Source: Halorhabdus amylolytica
GTDB taxonomy: Archaea > Halobacteriota > Halobacteria > Halobacteriales > Haloarculaceae
DNA: 64,000 nt
Direction of reading: 5' to 3'
Assembly (NCBI RefSeq): GCF_004944975.1
Contig: NZ_SPQG01000011.1
Span: 47,229-111,228 of the forward strand
Below, piece after piece: positions 58,472 through 64,000 of this stretch. The notes beneath the pieces were generated by a model, which ran no database searches, was not told the origin of the DNA, and worked only from the letters and a program-made list of their open reading frames with translations. Both the position numbers and the translations under genes were made by a program. Within the stretch, counting starts at the first letter, position 1. The number at the start of each line of letters is the position of its first letter.

Positions 58472-59701
58472 TCACAGATCGATCGTGTCACCGCGTTCGG
58501 GAGCCGAAGCGTCGAATCCGTTCTCGGATAGCTCCCCCGAAAAGGCTTCACAACGATCGCCGTGACCGACGAGCACCTGCGAGTCGCGGTAGTGATCGAG
58601 GAACTCCAGCAGTCCGCCGCGGTCGGCGTGGGCGGAGAAATCGTACTGTTCGACCTGGGCCGCGACGGGCATGACCTGTCCGTCGATCTCCGCACGGCCG
58701 GTCTCTAACAGTTCCCGACCCGGGGTTCCTTCGACCTGGTAGCCGGTCATTGCGATCTTGTTCACCGGCCGATCACGGATCGCCGGGACGTAGGTCATCG
58801 CCGGGCCGCCCGAGAGCATCCCCGAAGTGGTGATGATCGCCGTGTTCTGTTCGGCGATCCGCTTCCGTTGCCCGTTCCCGCCGGTGATGAAGCGGGCGTG
58901 AGACTTCGCCCGCCGCAGTGCCTCGGGGTCGCGGACAAACTCGGGGTGTCGCCGGACCAGTTCCGTCACGTGCGTGCCCATTCCATCGACGTAACAGGGG
59001 ATGTCGTGGGCGGCACAGATCAGCATCGCCTCCTGGGTGCGACCGATTGCGAACGCCGGAATCACGACCGTTCCACCCTCCCATAGCGTCGTCCTGACGC
59101 TCTCGGCGAAGCGCTCCTCGATCGCCGCCCGGTCCTCGTGACTCACGTCCGAGTAGGTGCTCTCGGTGATCACGGCGTCGGCTGCGGGACGGGCGGTGGT
59201 GCCGGCGACGAGTCGCTGATCTGCCGTGTGGAAATCCCCCGTATACAGCAGTCGGGTCTCCCCGTCATCGATCAGAATGTGGGTGCTCCCGGGGATGTGG
59301 CCGGCATCGAAGAGCGTGACTTCGTAGCCCGCCGCCTCGAACGTCTCGCGGTACCCGTGGGTCTCGGAAACCTGTGTGACGCGTTTGACCTCCTGCTCGG
59401 TAAAGGGACAGTCGTAGGTTCCTCCATGCAGTTTCAGGGTGTCCCGCGCCAGCGTCAGCGCCAGTTCCCGCGTCGGCGGCGTCCAGTGGATCGGCGGTCG
59501 ACGGTCGCCCGACAGCAGTGCCGGGATCGTCCCGACGTGATCGAGGTGGCCATGACTCACGACAACGGCCTCGGGATCGGCGTCGAGCGGAAACTGCGGC
59601 GGTGTGGCGGTCTTCATGCCGAAATCGACCAGCAGGTCGCCATCGATCAACACCCCGCTGCGGCCGATCTCGCGGGCCCCGCCGAGAAACCGGACGTTCA
59701 T
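58472..59701 (-). CDS. Metallo-beta-lactamase/beta-CASP nuclease (RNase J/CPSF-like)
   Basis: This 409-residue enzyme from the ATG at 59701 (MNVRFLGGAREIG) has the zinc motif VVVSHGHLDHVG (HxHxDH). Later come HIPGSTHILID, LLYTGDFHT, the beta-CASP segment (VVIPAFAIGRTQEAML, IITTSGMLSGGP), SAHADRGGLLEFL and VLVGHGD. These residues bind two metals and cut RNA. It lacks the N-terminal KH domains of aCPSF1 and is shorter than RNase J, so it is an archaeal CPSF2-like or a haloarchaeal variant. The role is probably RNA processing or decay, by inference. It is divergent from a DUF502 gene. Confidence 0.9.
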   Translation of the reverse strand: MNVRFLGGAREIGRSGVLIDGDLLVDFGMKTATPPQFPLDADPEAVVVSHGHLDHVGTIPALLSGDRRPPIHWTPPTRELALTLARDTLKLHGGTYDCPFTEQEVKRVTQVSETHGYRETFEAAGYEVTLFDAGHIPGSTHILIDDGETRLLYTGDFHTADQRLVAGTTARPAADAVITESTYSDVSHEDRAAIEERFAESVRTTLWEGGTVVIPAFAIGRTQEAMLICAAHDIPCYVDGMGTHVTELVRRHPEFVRDPEALRRAKSHARFITGGNGQRKRIAEQNTAIITTSGMLSGGPAMTYVPAIRDRPVNKIAMTGYQVEGTPGRELLETGRAEIDGQVMPVAAQVEQYDFSAHADRGGLLEFLDHYRDSQVLVGHGDRCEAFSGELSENGFDASAPERGDTIDL

Positions 59702-59842
59702 CGACGTCCCGTAGCGGCCGGATCGGTTTGGGGGCGTCGATCCGGTCGTGTCCTTGATCGGCGATGCCAACCGGACGGCGATCGTCGAACCGGTGCCAAC
59801 GGGTGCCGGGAGTTAAGGGCGTCCCGTGGCTCGGTACGGACG

Positions 59843-60523
59843 ATGGTCCGGACCAAGACGATACGCCGAAGCTTCATCGCGGGGGTGTTCTTCGTGGCCC
59901 CACTGGTAGTCACCATCGTCGCGCTGCGGTTGCTGATCGGCTGGGTGTCGGGTTTCGTCAACCCGATCGTCGAAGCGACTGCGCTCTCACAGTACACTGC
60001 CAACATCACACTCGTCGCCCAGGGCATCACCGCGATCACACTGGTCCTCGTCGTGACCGGTCTCGGATATCTCGCCCAGCGGTCGATCGGCCAATGGCTG
60101 TTCGCGTGGTTCGACCGTGTCTTCGGCCTCGTGCCGGTGGTGAGCGTCATCTACACGAGCGTCCGCCAGATGACCCACGCACTGCGCAACCGTGAGAACC
60201 GCTACGAGAACGTAGTCCTCGTCGAGTACCCCCGTGACGGCGTCTACTCGGTCGGGTTCGTCACCGCCGAGAGTCCCGAATCTGTCCAAGCGGTCACCGG
60301 TGAGGCGTTCAACGTCTTCGTCCCGACCAGCCCGAACGTAACCGGCGGGCGACTCCTGCTGGTCCCGAAAGCCGACGTCCACGACGTCGACATCAGCGTT
60401 CGACGGGCGATCCGCCTGCTGATGACGACCGGTATGGCCGAGGAACAATCTGGAATCGAACGCCTAGCCGAAACGACCGACGTCGACCTCCCTGACGTCG
60501 GTGATGCCGACGAAGACGAGTGA
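59843..60523 (+). CDS. DUF502 membrane protein
   Basis: This 226-residue protein from the ATG at 59843 (MVRTKTIRRSFIAG) has two membrane segments, about 12-34 and 55-75 (ITAITLVLVVTGLGYLAQR). The conserved DUF502 region then follows: VVSVIYTSVRQMTHALRN, ENVVLVEYPRDGVYSVGFVT and FVPTSPNVTGGRLLLVPKADVHDVDISVRRAIRLL. The tail is acidic. The family occurs in bacteria, plants and archaea, and its function is unclear. It follows a divergent beta-CASP nuclease gene (141-base gap). Confidence 0.9.
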   Translation: MVRTKTIRRSFIAGVFFVAPLVVTIVALRLLIGWVSGFVNPIVEATALSQYTANITLVAQGITAITLVLVVTGLGYLAQRSIGQWLFAWFDRVFGLVPVVSVIYTSVRQMTHALRNRENRYENVVLVEYPRDGVYSVGFVTAESPESVQAVTGEAFNVFVPTSPNVTGGRLLLVPKADVHDVDISVRRAIRLLMTTGMAEEQSGIERLAETTDVDLPDVGDADEDE

Positions 60524-60621
60524 CGTATCGATTGGAGTGACCCACGGCTGCAGCCGTCGATGGCGGGATGCCGAGGCGCGATAACTCCGGGAGAGCCGCG
60601 AACAGCCGCGATCAGCAACTT

Positions 60622-60637
60622 TTTAGGCATCCCTAAA
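60622..60637. promoter_or_regulatory. TTTAGG/CCTAAA palindrome upstream of the RGP-like gene
   Basis: TTTAGG and CCTAAA are perfect 6-base arms around CATC. The site lies 14-29 bases before the ATG at 60651. It covers the expected promoter or start region, so it may be an operator. TTAGG/CCTAA half-sites recall DtxR-type metal-regulator boxes, but the spacing is shorter than theirs. Confidence 0.4.
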
Positions 60638-60650
60638 CAACCGGGCAGTA

Positions 60651-61817
60651 ATGCCAACTCAGGACGTCTGCGTGATCGTGCCCACCATACGCCAGCACGA
60701 GTGTGTGCGGGCGTACGCCGAGAACGCCCGCGAACACGGGTTCGATCTCGATCGGTTGTTCGTCGTCCTCGTCACGGAGGATTGCTGTGATACCGAGGCG
60801 ATGGAGCGAATGCTGGCCGAGGAAGGCCTCTCCGGTGCCGTCTTCGACGGGAGTGCCCGCGAGGAGTGGTTTCGCGAGCACGGGATCGCCCACTACGCCC
60901 ATCTGATCCCCGAGGCCAGTCACGCACAGACGTCCTTCGGGCTGGTGTACCTCTGGGCGCACGACCGCTTCGAGTACGGCGTCTTCATCGACGACGATAC
61001 CCTGCCCCACGATGACGTGGACTTCTTCGGAACGCACTTGGCGAACCTCCAGCACGAGGGTGCTATCACCGCCGTAGAATCTAACGAAGACTGGGTCAAC
61101 GTCCTCTATCAGTCCGATTCGGACCTCTATCCGCGGGGGTATCCCTACAGCGCGATGGACGAGGACTGGACCGAGACGACCACGGAAGTCGGGGACGTCG
61201 TGGCCTCTCAAGGATTGTGGACGAATGTTCCCGATCTCGATGCCGTCCGCATCCTCATGGACGGGGACCTCCAGGGACAAGCCCAGACCCGCACGACGGC
61301 CGACGACTTCGGCCCCGACTTCGTGGTCCAGTCTGGCAATTACCTCACTGTCTGCTCGATGAACCTCGCCTTTCGCCGGGAGGTCGTCCCCGCGTTCTAC
61401 CAGTTTCCGATGGACGACAACCCCTGGGATGTCGGGCGGTTCGACGATATCTGGTCGGGATTGCTTCTCAAACGAGCCTGTGACGTCCTCGGCAAGCACC
61501 TCTACAACGGCGACCCCCTCTGTGAACACAACAAGGCTCCCCGATCCACCTTCAGTGACCTGGCGAACGAGGTCGCCGGGCTAGAACTCAACGAACACGT
61601 CTGGGAGATCGTCGACCGGGCCGGCGAGGACGCCGGTTCCTATCGAGAGGTCGCCAACGCGGTGGCCGGGGAACTTATTGCTGCCGACGCCAGCGAGTGG
61701 GAAAACGGCGAGTTCCTCGCCTATTGCGGCGAACACCTAACGGAGTGGCTTGACTGTCTGGCGGCACTGGAGGACGACGCCGTCGCAGAATCGCAAGCCG
61801 CAGCCACGACGGACTGA
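60651..61817 (+). CDS. Reversibly glycosylated polypeptide (alpha-1,4-glucan-protein synthase)-like glycosyltransferase
   Basis: This 388-residue protein starts with CVIVPTIRQHECVRAYAENA, a GT-A type nucleotide-sugar fold. A DxD-like FIDDDTLPHDDVDFFGTHL lies near 115-130. Later come NEDWVNVLYQSD, YPRGYPYSAM, QSGNYLTVCSMNLAFRREV and WDVGRFDDIWSGLL. That order is typical of the RGP/UDP-arabinopyranose mutase family. Plant members interconvert UDP-arabinose forms or act in glycan synthesis; archaeal members are uncharacterised. No membrane segment is present, so it is cytosolic. A TTTAGG/CCTAAA palindrome sits just upstream. Confidence 0.85.
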   Translation: MPTQDVCVIVPTIRQHECVRAYAENAREHGFDLDRLFVVLVTEDCCDTEAMERMLAEEGLSGAVFDGSAREEWFREHGIAHYAHLIPEASHAQTSFGLVYLWAHDRFEYGVFIDDDTLPHDDVDFFGTHLANLQHEGAITAVESNEDWVNVLYQSDSDLYPRGYPYSAMDEDWTETTTEVGDVVASQGLWTNVPDLDAVRILMDGDLQGQAQTRTTADDFGPDFVVQSGNYLTVCSMNLAFRREVVPAFYQFPMDDNPWDVGRFDDIWSGLLLKRACDVLGKHLYNGDPLCEHNKAPRSTFSDLANEVAGLELNEHVWEIVDRAGEDAGSYREVANAVAGELIAADASEWENGEFLAYCGEHLTEWLDCLAALEDDAVAESQAAATTD

Positions 61818-61893
61818 TCGATCGATTCTCTAGTCAGTTAGACAACACTACCGCTGTCCAAGCACCCAAGTACCGTGCGTGTGAACTGAAATC

Positions 61894-62115
61894 ATGGCCA
61901 CGTTCATCAGCGACCTTCTCGATAGCATCGTCGAGATGCCGGCACGATTCGTCGACGTCGCGATGCACGATCCGATCGGTGCCGTCCTGATCGCCTTTGG
62001 CGCGCTGTTCGTCGGCCTGGCAGTGCTCGCAGGTGGTGTTCTCTCGCTGGGGGCCGCCCTCGACCTGCTCAGGCCGTTCCGGCCCGCCCGAGAGCATCGG
62101 CCGCGAGGTCGATAG
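61894..62115 (+). CDS. Small membrane protein of unknown function
   Basis: This 73-residue protein starts MATFISDLLDSIVEMPARFV, followed by a single strong membrane segment (AVLIAFGALFVGLAVLAGGVLSLG in parts) and a basic tail (RPAREHRPRGR). Its 3' end overlaps the end of the F420-dependent oxidoreductase gene on the opposite strand by 47 bases. The N-terminal part before the overlap has normal coding character. No family is recognised with certainty. Confidence 0.6.
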   Translation: MATFISDLLDSIVEMPARFVDVAMHDPIGAVLIAFGALFVGLAVLAGGVLSLGAALDLLRPFRPAREHRPRGR

Positions 62116-63049
62116 CCACCTCCAGATCCGGTCCGAGCGGCGACGCGACGACGAAGCTGTCGACGTACTCGCGAGCCGTGGCTATTCGCTCGGCGACGAC
62201 ATCCGGGGTCCCGGCGATTGCGAACGCGTCGATCATCGCCGGCGTCACCGCCCCGAATGCCTCCTCGAAGTCTCCGCGCTCGATCGCCTCGCCGATCGTC
62301 GCTGCCTGGTCGTGATCGAGGTCGTGTCTATCCAGCACCGGGGGCGCCGCACTGCCGGCGATGAACGCGACGGGCGGACGGGCGGCCTCCCGTGCCGGTC
62401 CACTGTCCTCGGCGACGCTGACGCTCGCGTAGGCGGCGACGTCAAGGTCGCCGCGCTCGTCCGGTCGCTCCTCACGCCCCTCCTCGATCCGATCCGCTGA
62501 CCACGCCAGATCCCGGGGATGAGCGGCGTTGACGAGCACGCCGTCGGCGTGTTTCGCGCTCATCCGAAGCATGTGTGGTCCCTGTGCGCCGACGTACACC
62601 GGAAGCGATCCCACCTCGTAGTTCAGACTCGCATCCGTCACCTGGAACGTCCCATCGTGATCGACAGTTTCGCCGACCCAGAGATCCTGAGCGACTTTGA
62701 ACGTCTCCAGAACTCGCCGGAGCGGCGACTCGCGTTCGACGCCCAGGTTCGACAGCGTCGAGGCGTCACCGGCACCGATCCCGAACAGTCCGCGGCCGTC
62801 GCTTATCTCCTGGAGGGTGGCCATTCGCGAAGCCAGCCGGACGGGATGGGTCTCGTAGGGATTGACCACGCCCGGTCCTAATTCGATCGTCTCGGTCGCT
62901 CGGGCGATCGCGCCAAGCGTCAGGAACGGGTCGCGATTGTTGTAGTGGTTGCTGGCGAAGACGACGTCGAAGCCCGCCGCTTGGGCGCGTTCTGCCAGTC
63001 GCGTTACCTCCTCGACCGGGTGTTCCGGAGTGAGTTCGATCGCGTTCAT
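62069..63049 (-). CDS. LLM-class F420-dependent oxidoreductase (NP1902A-like)
   Basis: This 326-residue TIM-barrel protein from the ATG at 63049 begins MNAIELTPEHPVEEVTRLAE. It has FDVVFASNHYNNRDPFLTLGAIA, ELGPGVVNPYETHPVRLASRMATLQEI and LPVYVGAQGPHMLRMSAKHADG, the arrangement of F420-dependent luciferase-like enzymes related to methylenetetrahydromethanopterin reductase. Haloarchaea make F420 but not methane, so the substrate is unknown. Its start overlaps the cofE stop by four bases (ATGA), tying it to F420 synthesis. It is convergent with a small membrane-protein gene. Confidence 0.9.
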   Translation of the reverse strand: MNAIELTPEHPVEEVTRLAERAQAAGFDVVFASNHYNNRDPFLTLGAIARATETIELGPGVVNPYETHPVRLASRMATLQEISDGRGLFGIGAGDASTLSNLGVERESPLRRVLETFKVAQDLWVGETVDHDGTFQVTDASLNYEVGSLPVYVGAQGPHMLRMSAKHADGVLVNAAHPRDLAWSADRIEEGREERPDERGDLDVAAYASVSVAEDSGPAREAARPPVAFIAGSAAPPVLDRHDLDHDQAATIGEAIERGDFEEAFGAVTPAMIDAFAIAGTPDVVAERIATAREYVDSFVVASPLGPDLEVAIDLAADALGRAGTA

Positions 63050-63798
63050 GTATCGTATTCGAATTCGGCGAGTGCCTGGCGGACGAGATCGTTTTCCTGG
63101 TCGCGAAACAGCGCGTCGTGGCCCGCGTGATCGCCGAACTCCCACTCGCGGATCACCGCGACCGGGAGCCCGTCTGCCCCCTCGCCGGTGACGAGATTCG
63201 CGGCGGCGGCGAGTTCGTCGGCGACTGCCTCGACGGTCGCCGAAAGCTCGCGTCCCTCGCGGTCGTGCTCGCCGCGCCAGTCCCGACAGGCCGGCAGGCC
63301 GGTCCAGCCGACTGCGACGCCGCGCTGGCCCTGTCGGAACGCACGCCCCGACGTGTCCGTGACGACCACTGGGACGTCGAGGCGCTCGTGCAGCTGTTGG
63401 GCACTCGTTGTCGGATTCTCGGGCAACAGCAACAGGTCGCCGCCGGGCACGTTCGAGCGGTCGATACCCGCGTTGACGGTGATGTGCCCGAACCGCGTCA
63501 CTGCCAGGATGAACGGGGCGGCGAGGACGATCTCCTCGCTCTCCTCGATGACCGCCTGGGCGAAGCGGGGGTCCTTTCGCTCACCGGTGATCGCGCCGAT
63601 CCGGTCGGCGATCTCCCGCGCCCGATCGCCGGGTTCGAACTCCCCGAGGTCCGCCTGCCTGCCCTCTGCCTTCGAGACGACCGTACTGGCGACTGTGAGG
63701 ACGTCGCCGTCCCGTAGGTCGACGTGCTCGTCGAGCAGCGCCGCCAGGTCGTCGCCGGAACGTACCTCCGGCAGTCCCTCGACCGCGAAGACTTCCAT
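63046..63798 (-). CDS. cofE: Coenzyme F420-0:L-glutamate ligase
   Basis: This 250-residue enzyme adds glutamate residues to F420-0, a late step in F420 synthesis. The ATG at 63798 gives MEVFAVEGLPEVRSGDDLAAL. Motifs include GDVLTVASTVVSKAEGR, RKDPRFAQAVIEESEEIV, FGHITVNAGIDRSNVPGGD (conserved nucleotide region) and DVPVVVTDTSGRAFRQGQRGVAVGW. The C-terminal region is of normal length for archaeal CofE. It is translationally coupled to the F420-dependent oxidoreductase gene. The remaining 202 bases to the window edge show no clear gene. Confidence 0.94.
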   Translation of the reverse strand: MEVFAVEGLPEVRSGDDLAALLDEHVDLRDGDVLTVASTVVSKAEGRQADLGEFEPGDRAREIADRIGAITGERKDPRFAQAVIEESEEIVLAAPFILAVTRFGHITVNAGIDRSNVPGGDLLLLPENPTTSAQQLHERLDVPVVVTDTSGRAFRQGQRGVAVGWTGLPACRDWRGEHDREGRELSATVEAVADELAAAANLVTGEGADGLPVAVIREWEFGDHAGHDALFRDQENDLVRQALAEFEYDT

Positions 63799-64000
63799 GT
63801 CGTCGACTCCGGCGGGACCGTCCAAAAGTCGCCCGGTCGTGGCCGGTTCGGCCGCCGCCGAAACCCGAATCGCCCATATCGAACGGAGCACCAACCGGCG
63901 CGTCACCCTCGCGGCTCCTTCCAGTCGCCGCTCGCTTGTTCCGAGACCTCGCTGCTCGCGGTTCGTTTCACTCTCCGCTCGCATTCCCCGAGGTCTCCCT

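Noticed and set aside
1..64000. tRNA, rRNA, CRISPR arrays, integrases or transposases
   Set aside because: I looked for T-loop-like motifs, regularly spaced repeats and recombinase motifs and found none that held up by eye; a tRNAscan or IS search would be decisive.

Overview
The window is haloarchaeal chromosome (class Halobacteria). Evidence: GC-rich DNA with strong C/G at third codon positions, acidic proteins, TATA-box promoters placed for leaderless or short-leader transcripts, Tat signals (RR motif), and archaeal or haloarchaeal families: TFB, aIF1A, RIO1, SRP54, Trm1, RNase Z, CofE, an Sph-type SMC-like protein, RdfA, DUF460 and DUF502 proteins. A GH97 glycosidase beside an IclR regulator plus an anaerobic (class III) ribonucleotide reductase suggest a sugar-degrading, facultatively anaerobic genus such as Halorhabdus. 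The genus is inference only.

Layout. 1-3.4 kb: a sugar-catabolic block (partial GH97 glycosidase, IclR regulator, Gfo/Idh/MocA dehydrogenase). 3.5-8.2 kb: Sph-like SMC protein, RdfA cell-shape factor, convergent SRP54. 8.5-13.3 kb: two PLP enzymes of Met/Thr metabolism, a Spo0M-like protein, a DoxX membrane protein and a membrane-hydrolase remnant. 13.4-16.6 kb: a lipoprotein binding protein overlapping a membrane transducer that lacks the signalling tip. 16.6-21.4 kb: AstE/AspA-like hydrolase, DUF7536-like protein, PhoU/TrkA-C protein, and citrate synthase whose 3' end is duplicated around a Doc-type toxin cassette. 21.4-23.8 kb: two lipoproteins and an RHH/PIN toxin-antitoxin pair with a palindromic operator. 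23.8-33.5 kb: metabolic, sensory and membrane genes (aldo/keto reductase, threonine dehydratase, REC-GAF-PAS regulator, SWIM protein, secreted EEP-family enzyme, Trm1, BrkB-like and PAP2 proteins). 33.5-37 kb: glutamine synthetase divergent from an Lrp-type regulator, then a TrkA-N protein. 37.7-43.7 kb: signal transduction (two histidine kinases, a soluble transducer fused to a degenerate KaiC-like domain), two tiny zinc-ribbon genes, and RNase Z. 43.7-45.3 kb: a decayed patch with a polysaccharide-deacetylase pseudogene. 45.6-49.5 kb: information processing (DUF460, HhH-like protein, aIF1A, RIO1). 50.1-52.9 kb: nrdD-nrdG. 52.9-64 kb: TrmB regulator, TFB, NagA with a duplicated candidate operator, nitroreductase, MFS transporter, beta-CASP-like nuclease, DUF502, RGP-like glycosyltransferase, and the F420 genes cofE and an LLM oxidoreductase.

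The most unusual items are the tipless transducer paired with a solute-binding protein, the citrate synthase 3'-end duplication enclosing a toxin cassette, the cytosolic transducer-KaiC fusion coupled to a histidine kinase, and several promoter-proximal palindromes. I recognised no tRNA, rRNA, CRISPR array, insertion sequence transposase, integrase or replication origin.
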